Source: Acidobacteriota bacterium
GTDB taxonomy: Bacteria > Acidobacteriota > Holophagae > Holophagales > Holophagaceae
Length of the DNA stretch: 64,000 nucleotides
Assembly (NCBI GenBank): GCA_016192145.1
Contig: JACPUT010000008.1
Coordinates: forward strand, 124,001 to 188,000
Reading direction: 5' to 3'
The notes below the pieces were generated by a model that worked only from the letters and a program-made list of their open reading frames with translations, was not told the origin of the DNA and made no database searches. The position numbers and the translations under genes are program-made. This document shows positions 8,742-17,653 of the stretch, piece by piece. Each line of letters opens with the position of its first letter. Position 1 is the first letter of the stretch.

Positions 8742-9797
8742 TCAGCCGCCCATGCCGTGTTTCTTCATGATCACGGCGCGCTGGGCGTCGTACTCGGCTT
8801 GATTGATCAGCTGGCCATCGAAGAGCTCTTTCAGGTCCGTGAGCTCTTCTTTGAGGCCCTTGGCGGGGGCGGCCGGGGCGGGGGGCGCGGCGGGGGCGTT
8901 GCCGGCGGGGTAGGGGGTCTGGGCCATCTGGCCCATGGCCCCGCCCATCTGCTGGCCCATGATGTTGCCCATGCCGACGCCCACGCCGAGGCCCATGCCC
9001 ATGCCGGCGAGGCCGCCGGGATTCTGGGCGGCGAGGGGCACGGAATCGGCGACCTGCATTTGCGTGTAGGCGCCCATGACGGGGGACATGATGCCCACGC
9101 TGGAGCGCTTGTCGAGCATGGCCTCCACTTCCTCGGGCAGGGCGATGTTCTTGACGACGAGCTTGGCGCAGTCGATGCCCATGGTCTGGAACTCGGGCGC
9201 CATCTTGGCCTTGAGCGCCTGGCTGATTTCCTCGTATTTCGACGCCAGGTCCAGGGCGGGGATCTTCATCTCGCCCAGCAGATCGCTGAAGGAGCTGAGG
9301 ATGGTGCCGCGGAGCTGACCCGTGATGTCGTCCACCGTGTAGACGCCGTTGGTGCCCACGAGTTCCTTGAGGAACTTGGCGCTATCCACGACCCGCAGGC
9401 TGAAGATGCCATGGGCGCGCAGGCGCACGGCGCCGAAGTCGGTGTCCCGCATCATCACGGGGTTCGTCGTGCCCCAGCCCAGATCGTTGTAGAGCCGGGT
9501 GTTCGTGAAGTAGACATCCGACTTGAAGGGGCTTTCGAAGCCGTACTTCCAGCCCTTCAGCGTGGCGAGGATGGGCAGGTTCTGGGTGGTCAGGTTGTGG
9601 GTGCCGGGCTTGAAGACATCCGCGAACTGACCCTCGTTGACGAACACGGCCTCCTGGCTCTCGCGCACCACGAGCTTGCCACCGTTTTGGATTTCCTGGC
9701 CCCGCATCGGAAAGCGCCAGGCCAGTACGTCGTTGGAATCATCCAGCCACTGGATGATGTCCAGAAATTGGGCTTTTCCCCAGTCCATCAGACCCAT
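8742..9797 (-). CDS. SPFH/band-7 domain protein with C-terminal SHOCT domain (YdjI-like)
   Basis: 351 residues. An SPFH core of the type annotated as virion core or YdjI-like protein (about 20-260) is followed by a Gly/Met-rich low-complexity linker (about 265-300, repeated GMGxG), a Pro/Ala spacer and a C-terminal SHOCT helix pair (DLKELFDGQLINQAEYDAQR). Such proteins oligomerise and are linked to membrane or stress responses; the specific role here is unknown. The true start is the ATG at 9797 with GGAGG 6 nt away; the open frame upstream reads through the 9882 palindrome. Confidence 0.85.
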   Translation of the reverse strand: MGLMDWGKAQFLDIIQWLDDSNDVLAWRFPMRGQEIQNGGKLVVRESQEAVFVNEGQFADVFKPGTHNLTTQNLPILATLKGWKYGFESPFKSDVYFTNTRLYNDLGWGTTNPVMMRDTDFGAVRLRAHGIFSLRVVDSAKFLKELVGTNGVYTVDDITGQLRGTILSSFSDLLGEMKIPALDLASKYEEISQALKAKMAPEFQTMGIDCAKLVVKNIALPEEVEAMLDKRSSVGIMSPVMGAYTQMQVADSVPLAAQNPGGLAGMGMGLGVGVGMGNIMGQQMGGAMGQMAQTPYPAGNAPAAPPAPAAPAKGLKEELTDLKELFDGQLINQAEYDAQRAVIMKKHGMGG

Positions 9798-9881
9798 GTA
9801 GGTCCTCCATGCGGCACTTGGCCGCGAATCCAAGTCTACGCCGGAGCGCAAGCCGGGTTGAGTGCCAGTGGGAAAAAAGAG

Positions 9882-9957
9882 AACCGGTGATGAACAGTGA
9901 TGAACGGTGATGGCACATCCTAGACCCATCACCGTTCATCACCGTTCATCACTGGTT
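9882..9957. repeat. Palindrome with tandem-repeat arms (peptidase/SPFH junction)
   Basis: Two 32-nt arms (9882-9913 and 9926-9957) are complementary with 2 mismatches around a 12-nt loop. Each arm is made of near-identical 10-nt units of the type GGTGATGAAC. It sits between two minus-strand genes, 64 nt after the M28 peptidase stop and 85 nt before the SPFH start, a looser placement than in the leu-ilv block. No T-run, so not a standard terminator. Confidence 0.8.
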
Positions 9958-10020
9958 ATGCTTTGTTTTCTTGCCTTTGAGCCCACTCCGGGGCTGGAAT
10001 TAGTCCCACCTGGATCGAAA

Positions 10021-11598
10021 TTAGCGTGTGATCCGAGGTTCGGCCGCCGTGGTAGTGCTGGCCCAGTTCCAGGCTTCGTAGATTTCCTTAGCGATCGGCT
10101 GGGGGCGCTCCGGGGCGTTGGCCACGCTGAGCGCCAGCTCCCGGGTCAGCTTCACGACCTTGGCCATTTTGGCGAAGTCGATCTTGTCGGGCGTATCCGT
10201 GGGTTGGTGGTAGTCCTCATGCATTCCGGCGAAGAAGAAGAGGGCGGGAATGCCCTTCTTCGCGAAGTTGAAATGGTCGGACCTGCGCCAGTACTGCTCG
10301 GCGCCGCTGCCGAGGGCCAGGCCCTGTTTTTCGGCGAAGCGGCGGGCATCGGCGGTGAGGGTGGTGACGGCGTCGGGGATGCGGGCGGGAGTGACGTGCA
10401 ACTCGTCGGCCTTGCCTCGACCGATCATGTCGAGGTTGAGGTTGGCCACCACGCGCTTGAGATCCAGGGGCGGGTTCTCGGTGAACGCCTGGCTGCCCAG
10501 GAGGCCGACCTCCTCGCCGCTGACGCTGAGGAACAGGATCGTGCGCCGGGGCTTGGAATTCGCCAGCAGGCGGGCCGTCTCCAGGATGCCGGCGGTGCCG
10601 CTGCCGTTGTCGTCGGCCCCTGGCCAGACCTTGCCGTCATGGGCTCCCAGGTGGTCGTGGTGAGCGCTGACGATGACGACCTCCTCTTTCAGCTTGGGAT
10701 CGGAGCCGGGGATGATGCCGAGGAGGTTGGAGGCCTGGACCTGATCCTTCCGGGCGGCCCAGTCGAGCTTGAGGGTGCCCAGGGATCGGGGCGCGACGGG
10801 CTTGCCGGCCTCGTCCAGGGCCTTCTGCATCGAATTCCCATCCAACCCGAAGGCCTTCATCCCGCTGGGGTGGACCGTGACCATCCTGGGGAGCTGGAAG
10901 GGCATGGAACCCTCCTTCAGCTGCATGCGGGGTTGGGTCAGGTAGCCCTGGATCATGGCGGCGTTCTTCTTCAGGTCCTGATCCTTGGGGTGGCTGCCCT
11001 GGAGCACGATGAGGCCGAAGGCCCCCGCTTCCTGGGCGGCCTTCTGCTTGGCCGCGTTGGAGGCGCTGACGTGGTTGGGGCTCTCCTTGAAGGGGCCTTC
11101 CGGGAGGGCCGGCTGGCCGCTGAAGATCACGGCCCACTTCCCCTTGAGATCCACGCCCTGGTAGTCGTCCCAGCCCAGCTCCGGGGCCTTGATGCCATAG
11201 CCCACCAGCACGGCCTCGGCCTCGTGGCTCTCGAAGATGAAGCTCATGAAATCCTCGCCCAGCTTGAGGCGGGCGCCGCCCAGGGAGAGGCCGCTAGCGG
11301 CCATGTCCAGGCTGGTGCGGTGCAGGCTGTAGGCGAAGTGGTAGGGGGAATCGCCGCCGATCCCGGGGCCTTTCATGGGGACCAGCCCGTTTTCCCGCAT
11401 GCGGCGGGCGATGTAGGCGGCGGCCTTCTTCTGCCCGGGTTCTCCGGTGCCCCGACCTTCGCCTTCAGGCCCCGCGAGGTAGAAAACATCCCGTTTCATG
11501 TGGGCCCGGCTGGCCTGCTCGGGGTTCCGGGAAGTGGGAGCGCCCGCCAGGAGGGGGAGGACGAGGGCGGGGACAAGCAGGGTGGTTCGAAAATGCAC
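10021..11598 (-). CDS. M28-family metallopeptidase with PA domain, secreted
   Basis: 525 residues with a signal peptide (residues 1-20, cleavage near LAGA). A PA-like insert spans about 125-290; the M28 catalytic domain follows. The zinc ligands of the family are present: HHD (313-315), D329 in PGADDNGSG, the EE pair in SGEEVGLLGS (362-363), D390 in NLDMIGR and the His in HEDYHQPTDT. It is expected to be an extracytoplasmic aminopeptidase. The downstream palindrome at 9882-9957 separates it from the SPFH gene; the PepSY-like gene lies 9 nt upstream. Confidence 0.9.
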   Translation of the reverse strand: MHFRTTLLVPALVLPLLAGAPTSRNPEQASRAHMKRDVFYLAGPEGEGRGTGEPGQKKAAAYIARRMRENGLVPMKGPGIGGDSPYHFAYSLHRTSLDMAASGLSLGGARLKLGEDFMSFIFESHEAEAVLVGYGIKAPELGWDDYQGVDLKGKWAVIFSGQPALPEGPFKESPNHVSASNAAKQKAAQEAGAFGLIVLQGSHPKDQDLKKNAAMIQGYLTQPRMQLKEGSMPFQLPRMVTVHPSGMKAFGLDGNSMQKALDEAGKPVAPRSLGTLKLDWAARKDQVQASNLLGIIPGSDPKLKEEVVIVSAHHDHLGAHDGKVWPGADDNGSGTAGILETARLLANSKPRRTILFLSVSGEEVGLLGSQAFTENPPLDLKRVVANLNLDMIGRGKADELHVTPARIPDAVTTLTADARRFAEKQGLALGSGAEQYWRRSDHFNFAKKGIPALFFFAGMHEDYHQPTDTPDKIDFAKMAKVVKLTRELALSVANAPERPQPIAKEIYEAWNWASTTTAAEPRITR

Positions 11599-11607
11599 GA
11601 TGGATTC

Positions 11608-11910
11608 CTAGCGGTGCTTGGTGCCGGGGTTGTCGATGCGGGTCTTGGTGTACACCGAGTGGGTGTCGGCGTCGATGATGCAGCGCCAGCCACGGGAATC
11701 CTTGGGCATGTGCACATCCACCTCCCAGCCGCCGGAGGCGCCGTTGAGGGGGACGCGGTTGGCGCTCACGGCCCGGCCACCCGTCTCCTGCTCGGCGATC
11801 CGCTTGGCCTCCTTGGAGGTGGAGACGGGGCCGCCCCCGCGCTTGTGGCGCTGGCCGGTGCCCGCGCTGAGGACGAGGACGGGAAGCAGGAGGAAGGGGA
11901 GAATCCGCAT
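11608..11910 (-). CDS. Small exported PepSY-like protein
   Basis: 100 residues: a signal peptide (MRILPFLLLPVLVLSAGTG) then one PepSY-like unit (EAKRIAEQETGG ... GWEVDVHMPKDSRGWRCIIDADT). PepSY units are known as inhibitory or chaperone-like domains of peptidases, and the gene sits 9 nt before an M28 peptidase, so a role in folding or restraint of that enzyme is a reasonable inference. Start ATG 11910 with AGGAG 7 nt away. Confidence 0.66.
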   Translation of the reverse strand: MRILPFLLLPVLVLSAGTGQRHKRGGGPVSTSKEAKRIAEQETGGRAVSANRVPLNGASGGWEVDVHMPKDSRGWRCIIDADTHSVYTKTRIDNPGTKHR

Positions 11911-11920
11911 GGAGGAACTC

Positions 11921-12844
11921 CTAGAGGAAGGCTTCGGTGAATCCGGCTTCACGGAGCCAGAGGGCGTGTTCGGTGGGGCGCTCGCTCCTCAGGTCGCCGC
12001 GCCGCAGGGCATGGAGCAGGAGCGCCCCATCCTGGAAGCCCAAAAGGGTGCCTTCCCCGCTCTGGCGGAAGCATCCAGAGGGGCAGGGAAGTGCCGTGGG
12101 CAGCGCCCAGGCCACTTTGAGGGGCCCCTTGGGCGTCTCGAGGAAGGCATTGGGCCAGGGATCGGCGACGGCCCGGATCTGGTTGAAGGCCTCGGTCACG
12201 GGCATGGCGAAGTCCAGGCGACTGTCGACGGGCTTCCGGCCGCCGAAGTAGGTGGAGGGGCCGAGCGTCTTCTGGTCCACGCGGGGGGCGGTGCCATCGG
12301 CGAGGTGGGGGGCGATGGCACGCACCAGCTCGCGACCCGCCTCCGCCGCGCGCCACGTGAGGCTGAGGGCCGTCTCGTCCCAGGCGATGGGGAGCCTCGA
12401 CTGGGCCACGATGTGGCCATCGTCGGGCTTGGGGGTCATGGCGTGAAGGGTGATGCCCGTCTCCGTCTCGCCCTTGACGAGCACCCAGTTGAGGGGAGCG
12501 CGTCCCCGGTACTTGGGGAGGAGGCTGCCGTGGAGGTTGAAGGCCCCCAGCCGGGGAAGGTCAAGGAAGCGGCCCTGGATCATCTCCCGGAAGTAGAAGC
12601 TGAGCAGGAGATCCGGTGCCTGGGCGCGGATTCGCTCATAAACTCCATCCGCGTTGAAGTTGGGTTCCAGGTGGATGGGGATGCCATGCCGCTCCGCCAC
12701 GGCGGCAGGGGCCGTGAACCAGGCTTCGTCGGCGCTTTGCGCGTAGGTGTAGAGCCCCAGCACCCGGATGCCCGTCTCCAGGAGGCCTTCCAGGGCGGAA
12801 GTCCCGACGGGGCTGTAGGCGCAGACGATGGCGGTGGCGGACAT
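11921..12844 (-). CDS. ArnA-type formyltransferase (stand-alone)
   Basis: 307 residues of the formyl-tetrahydrofolate-dependent transferase fold, with NLHGSLLPKYRGRAPLNWVL containing the Asn/His catalytic pair and the acidic residue in KPDDGHIVAQ. From memory, the run closely matches the N-terminal domain of E. coli ArnA, which formylates UDP-4-amino-4-deoxy-L-arabinose, and is more like ArnA than Fmt. No dehydrogenase half or other arn/pmr genes are nearby, so the sugar-nucleotide substrate is unknown. Start ATG at 12844; the divergent TPR gene begins 177 nt away. Confidence 0.8.
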   Translation of the reverse strand: MSATAIVCAYSPVGTSALEGLLETGIRVLGLYTYAQSADEAWFTAPAAVAERHGIPIHLEPNFNADGVYERIRAQAPDLLLSFYFREMIQGRFLDLPRLGAFNLHGSLLPKYRGRAPLNWVLVKGETETGITLHAMTPKPDDGHIVAQSRLPIAWDETALSLTWRAAEAGRELVRAIAPHLADGTAPRVDQKTLGPSTYFGGRKPVDSRLDFAMPVTEAFNQIRAVADPWPNAFLETPKGPLKVAWALPTALPCPSGCFRQSGEGTLLGFQDGALLLHALRRGDLRSERPTEHALWLREAGFTEAFL

Positions 12845-13021
12845 TCAAACTCCAGTTCCGCGGCGATTCGAATGGACACGGGGCGCGGAGGGGTGGGGCC
12901 AGGATAACAAGTCGTCCCGATCGTCAAAGTGAATGGGATAAACCGGATTTCCCTGGGGCGTAACCCCTTTCGCTGGGGTCGGTTTGGGCCGATGGTTGGG
13001 GTGGCCCCTGGGAGGTTTACC

Positions 13022-14095
13022 GTGCGCGCCGCGATCGTCAGTGCCCTGTTGATGATGTCCCCCTTGGTCGGGCAAGCTCCGGCGCGCCCCTTGAACTCAG
13101 GGCCCTTCCAGGCCCCGGAGGAGATGAAGGAATACGTGCGGCGGGTCACCCTCACTCATCTGGGGATGAAGCCCAAGGTAGAGGCCCTGATGAGGATGAC
13201 CTTCGCTCCCGTGGAGGAGGGCGGACTCGGGTTGCAGTACGACAATGGGCGAACCCGGTCCGTGCAGGAGGTTTGGCGGGACCGCCGGGCCAACTGCCTG
13301 GGGCTTACGGCCTATTTCGTGGCTTCCTGCCGCGTGATGGGGTTGGAGGCGGGCTTCGCGGAGGCCCCGGGCGTATCCCAGTGGCGGAAAGTCGGGGACC
13401 TGATCCGCAACGAGAAACACATGGTCGCCGTTTTGGATAACAAGCCCATGGGTGTGCTGGTGATGGATTTCGCCCCTGAACTGAGGCGGAGCTTCTACCA
13501 GGTGATCCCCCTGGGGGAGGATAAGGCCCTCGCCATGTTCCATAGCAACCGGGCCGTGGAAGCCTTGGATTCGGGGCTGGTGGAGGAGGCCTTCGCAGAG
13601 GCCCAGGCGGGTATCGCCGCGAGCCCCGCCGTGGGCGTGGCTTGGAATGTCCTGGGGGTCGTGCAGCGGGAGCGGCATGATGTGGCCGCTGCGGAAGCGG
13701 CCTTCCGCAAAGCCCTGGCGGTGGATCCCTGGGGTGGCTCGGCCTGCGGAAACCTCGAAAGCCTCTGCCAGAGCCAAGGGCGGGATGCGGAGGCGGAAGC
13801 CTTCCGGACCTTGGCCGTGAGCCTCCGCGCCAAGGACCCCTACTTCCACGCCTTCCTGGCGAAGGAGGCGCTGGGCCGGAACGATTTCAAGCTGGCTCGC
13901 AAAGAACTCAATGTCGCGCTCAAGATCTACAAGCAGGAGCCTGAGTTCTACATGCTCATGGCCATGGTTGAGATCCAGAGCGGCGAACAGCGCGATGCCG
14001 AACTGGCCCTTGAGGAAGCGAAGAAGTGGGCGAGTCCCGTGGACCGGGCCCGCCTAGACTCAAAACTCGCCCGGATCCGGAACCCCGGAAACTGA
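13022..14095 (+). CDS. Exported TPR protein with transglutaminase-like N-terminal region
   Basis: 357 residues. I choose the GTG at 13022 because GGGAGG lies 6 nt upstream and it begins a clean signal peptide (VRAAIVSALLMMSPLVGQAPA); the frame is open further upstream. Residues about 40-180 contain RRANCLGLTAYFVASCR, reminiscent of the Cys helix of transglutaminase-like proteins, with a later His (HMVAVLD) and Asp (VMDFAPE). Four or more TPR-like repeats follow (for example AEAAFRKALAVDPWGGSACG). Likely periplasmic scaffold; specific function unknown. Confidence 0.72.
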   Translation: MRAAIVSALLMMSPLVGQAPARPLNSGPFQAPEEMKEYVRRVTLTHLGMKPKVEALMRMTFAPVEEGGLGLQYDNGRTRSVQEVWRDRRANCLGLTAYFVASCRVMGLEAGFAEAPGVSQWRKVGDLIRNEKHMVAVLDNKPMGVLVMDFAPELRRSFYQVIPLGEDKALAMFHSNRAVEALDSGLVEEAFAEAQAGIAASPAVGVAWNVLGVVQRERHDVAAAEAAFRKALAVDPWGGSACGNLESLCQSQGRDAEAEAFRTLAVSLRAKDPYFHAFLAKEALGRNDFKLARKELNVALKIYKQEPEFYMLMAMVEIQSGEQRDAELALEEAKKWASPVDRARLDSKLARIRNPGN

Positions 14096-14137
14096 AGGCG
14101 AAGGATTGACCGGAGGGGGAGTACGATCCTCCTCCCC

Positions 14138-15832
14138 TCAGTTGGCTTCCAGCTCCGCCAAGCGATCCTGGGCCTCCGTGCTATCGGGATGGTGGAGCAG
14201 GCATTCGCGGAGGTAGCGGCGCGCGCCCTCGGGATCGGCCAGCTCCCCCCGGGCTTCGGCAAGGTGGATGAGGGCCTCCTCGCACTGGGGATCCACGGCG
14301 AGGGATTGGCGCCAGTGCATCTCGGCCCGATCCCACTCCCCCAGCTCGGCGCAGGCGTGGCCCGCATCCAGGAGCAGCCGCAGGCGCCCCGGATCCATGC
14401 GGGCGGCCCGCTCCAGATCCACGCGGGCCTTGAGGGGATCCCTGAGGTGGGCCAAGGCCAGGCCCCTCAGATGCCAGTAGGTGGCGTATTCCCGGCAGGG
14501 CTCGCCTAGGCCGTCCATGTAGGCGAGCAGGGGTTCCCAGGCCTCGAGGCCTGCCATGCAATCCGCCTGCATCAGGAGCAAGTGGACATCGTCGGGGCGG
14601 GCCTCGAGTAGGCGACGCACCTCTTCATAGGCGGGCTCGTAGTCTCCCAGGGCGGCCTGGAGTTGCAGGCGAAGCGGGGGATGGTGGTCCCCTTGGGCCT
14701 CCAAGGGAAGGGAAGACAGGTGCTTCCAGGCCTCCTCGGGATCATCATCCGTCCAGAAGGCGAATTCCGCTCGACGCAAGGCCCACTCGCGCCGGTGTTC
14801 CTCGCCGGCCTCCCCCAGGGGAATGAGCGGTTCGGCCTTGAGGAGGCTTTCATGCGCTTCGTCCTCATCCCTTCGCTCCAAGGCCACCAGGTAGCGTTCC
14901 ATCCAGAGCCTGAACGCCTCGGGGTACCTCTGGACGCCCGTTTCCACCGAGCTCCAGGCGGCTTCGCGATCCCCGAGCATCCGGTAGGCGGCACTGAGTC
15001 CGAGCCAGTGCATGGGCTGGGATCGGGCCGCTTCGGGCAGTGGTTCGAGCAGGGCGATCACCCGGGAGGGACGCCCGGCGCGGAGGAGATGGAATGCGGC
15101 CGCGGCGCGATCCCAGGAGAGCCGGGCATCTCCGTGGTGTTCCAGCAGGAGCCTCAGGGCCTTCTCGCCCAGTTCGGGCATGCCCTGGGCGAGGGCGGCG
15201 AGCATGAGGTCCTCCAGGACCAGGGGATCTTCCACGGAGAGGGGCAGGGCCTCCGCGAACCGCACCCAGGCGCGGGTGGAAGCGCCCTCCGCGGAGCGGC
15301 GCAGCTCCAGGATTCCCAGCAGATGGCGGAGGCGGCCCATCCAGGGGGCCCAGCGCAGGTAGCGTTCCCCGGCGCGGAGGTGCGCTTCGCTGGGATGCTC
15401 GGGTACGCGTCGAAAATAGCGGGTGATGGGGATGCGCTTCCAAAGGGGGAGCCGGCGGAGCTGGGCGTCGAGGTGATCGAGCCAGGCCTGGTCGCGGTTG
15501 CCCATGGCCCAATGGGCACGGCCCCTGAGCAGGGCGATCCGGTAACCCGCTTCTCCTTTGGACCAGGCTGTTTCGCCCAGTGCCTTGAGCACCTCGGCGG
15601 GGTGCGCCCCGGTGGACCAGAGGGCTTCGGCCCGGGGCAGGCGAGGCACCTCCCTGGCTCGGATCCGGAAGGCGATGCCCAGCCAGGCACCCAATAGGCC
15701 GGCTCCGGTGACAAAGGCGGAGGCTTCGAGGGTGGAGAGTCCCTTGGGAGGGGTGGTCAGTGAAATCAGGAGCTGCACCAACACCGCGAGGATGGCCATT
15801 CCGAACAGCGCTCTGGCCCACTTTGGGTTCAT
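14138..15832 (-). CDS. Membrane-anchored TPR-repeat protein
   Basis: 564 residues. Two N-terminal transmembrane helices (about 8-27 and 38-56) anchor a long cytoplasmic or periplasmic solenoid of TPR-like helical pairs, including classical repeats near the C-terminus (GHACAELGEWDRAEMHWRQ; EEALIHLAEARGELADPEGA). TPR arrays mediate protein assembly; no catalytic motif is visible and no partner is obvious. It converges with the preceding TPR gene (42-nt gap). Confidence 0.75.
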   Translation of the reverse strand: MNPKWARALFGMAILAVLVQLLISLTTPPKGLSTLEASAFVTGAGLLGAWLGIAFRIRAREVPRLPRAEALWSTGAHPAEVLKALGETAWSKGEAGYRIALLRGRAHWAMGNRDQAWLDHLDAQLRRLPLWKRIPITRYFRRVPEHPSEAHLRAGERYLRWAPWMGRLRHLLGILELRRSAEGASTRAWVRFAEALPLSVEDPLVLEDLMLAALAQGMPELGEKALRLLLEHHGDARLSWDRAAAAFHLLRAGRPSRVIALLEPLPEAARSQPMHWLGLSAAYRMLGDREAAWSSVETGVQRYPEAFRLWMERYLVALERRDEDEAHESLLKAEPLIPLGEAGEEHRREWALRRAEFAFWTDDDPEEAWKHLSSLPLEAQGDHHPPLRLQLQAALGDYEPAYEEVRRLLEARPDDVHLLLMQADCMAGLEAWEPLLAYMDGLGEPCREYATYWHLRGLALAHLRDPLKARVDLERAARMDPGRLRLLLDAGHACAELGEWDRAEMHWRQSLAVDPQCEEALIHLAEARGELADPEGARRYLRECLLHHPDSTEAQDRLAELEAN

Positions 15833-15882
15833 GCCCTGAGTATGGCCGCTCGGCGCCCGGGGCTGAACACCCCGGCCCCAAC

Positions 15883-15912
15883 GAAAAGCGGCCCCCGCAG
15901 GGGCCGCTTTTC
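15883..15912 (-). terminator. Terminator of the cold-shock gene
   Basis: GAAAAGCGGCCCC (15883-15895) pairs perfectly with 15900-15912 around CGCA. Read on the minus strand it ends in CTTTTCG, 15 nt past the csp stop. The A/T symmetry allows bidirectional action. Confidence 0.8.
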
Positions 15913-15927
15913 AATCCCGGGATGGGA

Positions 15928-16131
15928 TTAGAGCTTCTGGACGTTGGACGCCTGGGGGCCCTTGGGGCCCTGGGTCACGTCGAAGCTGACGCGCTGCTTC
16001 TCGTCCAGGGTGCGGAAGCCGCGATCCTGGATGGCGGTGTGATGAACGAAGAGATCCTGACCACCCTCGTCGGGGGTGATGAAGCCGAAACCCTTCTCGG
16101 CGTTGAACCACTTCACGGTGCCTTGAGCCAT
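15928..16131 (-). CDS. Cold-shock domain protein (CspA family)
   Basis: 67-residue single OB-fold that binds single-stranded nucleic acid. RNP1 is KGFGFI (13-18) and RNP2 LFVHH (27-31), both intact. It likely melts RNA secondary structure during cold or growth transitions. GAGGT lies 8 nt upstream of the ATG. The transcript is bounded by a strong terminator and, on the 5' side, by a structured promoter region (16154-16191). Confidence 0.95.
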   Translation of the reverse strand: MAQGTVKWFNAEKGFGFITPDEGGQDLFVHHTAIQDRGFRTLDEKQRVSFDVTQGPKGPQASNVQKL

Positions 16132-16153
16132 TGTGACTACCTCAAATAAAACA

Positions 16154-16191
16154 CGCCTGGGGGGGTATAGCGTTGGTTCCTACCAGGCGAA
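16154..16191 (-). promoter_or_regulatory. Candidate csp promoter within an inverted repeat
   Basis: On the minus strand TTCGCC (16186-16191) and TATACC (16164-16169) are spaced by 16 nt, about 25 nt before the csp Shine-Dalgarno. A 7-bp inverted repeat, CGCCTGG (16154-16160) and CCAGGCG (16183-16189), spans the promoter. It could be an operator or fold the start of the transcript. Confidence 0.35.
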
Positions 16192-16328
16192 GGTGGCCAA
16201 GCTCGAACGTGATGTTCCCGACTAGTGTGGTCAGGTCCGCTGGGAATCACCACAAATTTTCAACATTTTTCTATCTCGGGCCGGGAACCTTCTCAAATCC
16301 CATGCAACGTAAGGGTTTCACGCCCCAC

Positions 16329-16351
16329 AAAAAGGGCCCCGAAGGGCCCTT
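16329..16351 (-). terminator. Terminator of the acyl-CoA dehydrogenase gene
   Basis: AAGGGCCC (16332-16339) pairs with GGGCCCTT (16344-16351) around CGAA. On the minus strand it runs into TTTTTGTGG, a typical intrinsic terminator 27 nt after the stop. Confidence 0.82.
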
Positions 16352-16377
16352 AGATGTCGGTATTACGAGGGACAGAA

Positions 16378-17523
16378 CTAATTACCCTGCTGGATTTCCT
16401 TGGCGATGACGAGGCGCTGGATCTGGTTCGTGCCCTCGTAGATCTGGAGGAGCTTGGCATCGCGCATGCACTTCTCCACCAGGAAATCGCGGGAGTAGCC
16501 GTTGCCTCCGAGGATCTGCACGGCGTCCGTGCTGACCTCCATGGCGGTGTCCGTGGCGAAGGTCTTGGCGATGGCGCTCTGCTTGGAGTTCTTGATGTTG
16601 TTGTCGGTCATCCAGGCGGCCTGCCAGGTGAGGAGGCGGCTGGCTTCGATCTTCTTGGACATGTCGGCGAGCATGAAGCTGATGGCCTGGTTGCTGAAGA
16701 TGGGCTGGCCGAACTGGATGCGGGTCTTGGCGTAGTCCAGGGCGATCTCGAAGGCGGCCCGGGCCACGCCCACACCCCCGGCGGCCACGGCCGCGCGGGT
16801 CTGATCCAGGGTCTTCATGGCGATGATGAAGCCCATGCCCTCCTTGCCCAGCAGGTTGGCGGCGGGCACCTCGGCGTTCTCGAAGTGGAGCTCCACCTGG
16901 TTGGAGGCGCGCTGGCCCATCTTGTCCAGGGCCTTGCCGATCTTCAGGCCGGGGGTGTCGCGGGGGACCACGATGCAGCTGGTGCCGCGGGCGCCTTTGT
17001 CGGGGTTGGTGCTGGCGAAGAGGGTGTAGAAGTCCGCGTAGCCGCCGTTGGTGCAGTAGCACTTGGTGCCGTTGATGATGTACTTGTCGCCTTTGAGCTC
17101 CGCGCGGCAGGTCATGCCACCGGCGTCGGAGCCGGCGTTGGGCTCGGAGAGGCTGAAGGCGGCGAAGACGGGGGCCTCCACCAGCTTGGTGAGCCACTGC
17201 TTCTTCTGGTCGTCGCTGCCGGCGATGAGGATGGGCGTGATGCCCAGGCCGTTGGCCATGATGGAGGTGTAGAGGCCGCCGCAGCCCCAGGCCAGCTCCT
17301 CGCAGACGAGGGCCTCTTCCACCTGGGTTTTGCCCGGGCCGCCGCAGGACTTGGGCACGAGGGCCTGCAGGAATCCCAGATCCCAGGCCTTGTTGTACAC
17401 GGGGGTCGCCCACTCACCGGTGTTGTCGTAGTGACGGGCCACGGGGCGCATCACGTTCACGGCGAAGTCATGGGCCTGGGCGCGCAGCTCGGCCTGTTCG
17501 GGGGTCAGGGTGAAATCCAACAT
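16378..17523 (-). CDS. Acyl-CoA dehydrogenase
   Basis: FAD-dependent enzyme that oxidises acyl-CoA to trans-2-enoyl-CoA, passing electrons to electron-transfer flavoprotein. About 381 residues, full length. Visible are FSLSEPNAGSDAGG (FAD and substrate contact), RIQFGQPI, and the catalytic base Glu in IYEGTNQIQR near residue 363. The best start is the ATG at 17523 (GGAAGG 5 nt away); a GTG two codons upstream is too close to that site. Butyryl- or short/branched-chain-type by motif spacing; substrate not determinable. Monocistronic, bounded by its own terminator. Confidence 0.92.
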   Translation of the reverse strand: MLDFTLTPEQAELRAQAHDFAVNVMRPVARHYDNTGEWATPVYNKAWDLGFLQALVPKSCGGPGKTQVEEALVCEELAWGCGGLYTSIMANGLGITPILIAGSDDQKKQWLTKLVEAPVFAAFSLSEPNAGSDAGGMTCRAELKGDKYIINGTKCYCTNGGYADFYTLFASTNPDKGARGTSCIVVPRDTPGLKIGKALDKMGQRASNQVELHFENAEVPAANLLGKEGMGFIIAMKTLDQTRAAVAAGGVGVARAAFEIALDYAKTRIQFGQPIFSNQAISFMLADMSKKIEASRLLTWQAAWMTDNNIKNSKQSAIAKTFATDTAMEVSTDAVQILGGNGYSRDFLVEKCMRDAKLLQIYEGTNQIQRLVIAKEIQQGN

Positions 17524-17653
17524 GGGCACCTTCCGGAAAGGGCCAGTTTATCGGCCCGGCAGGCGTGACCAAGGCCTCAATCCCGAATTCGGCAGATCGC
17601 CGCATACCGACCCCAGGTAGAATGGTCCGTTTGCTATTTCACAAGGAGCCGGG

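Noticed and set aside
9907-11940. Very long open frame on the plus strand opposite the M28 peptidase and PepSY-like genes
   Set aside because: It mirrors codon structure of the real minus-strand genes in GC-rich DNA and has no protein-family character; similar shadows occur at 2981-4231, 7589-8554 and 56541-57971.
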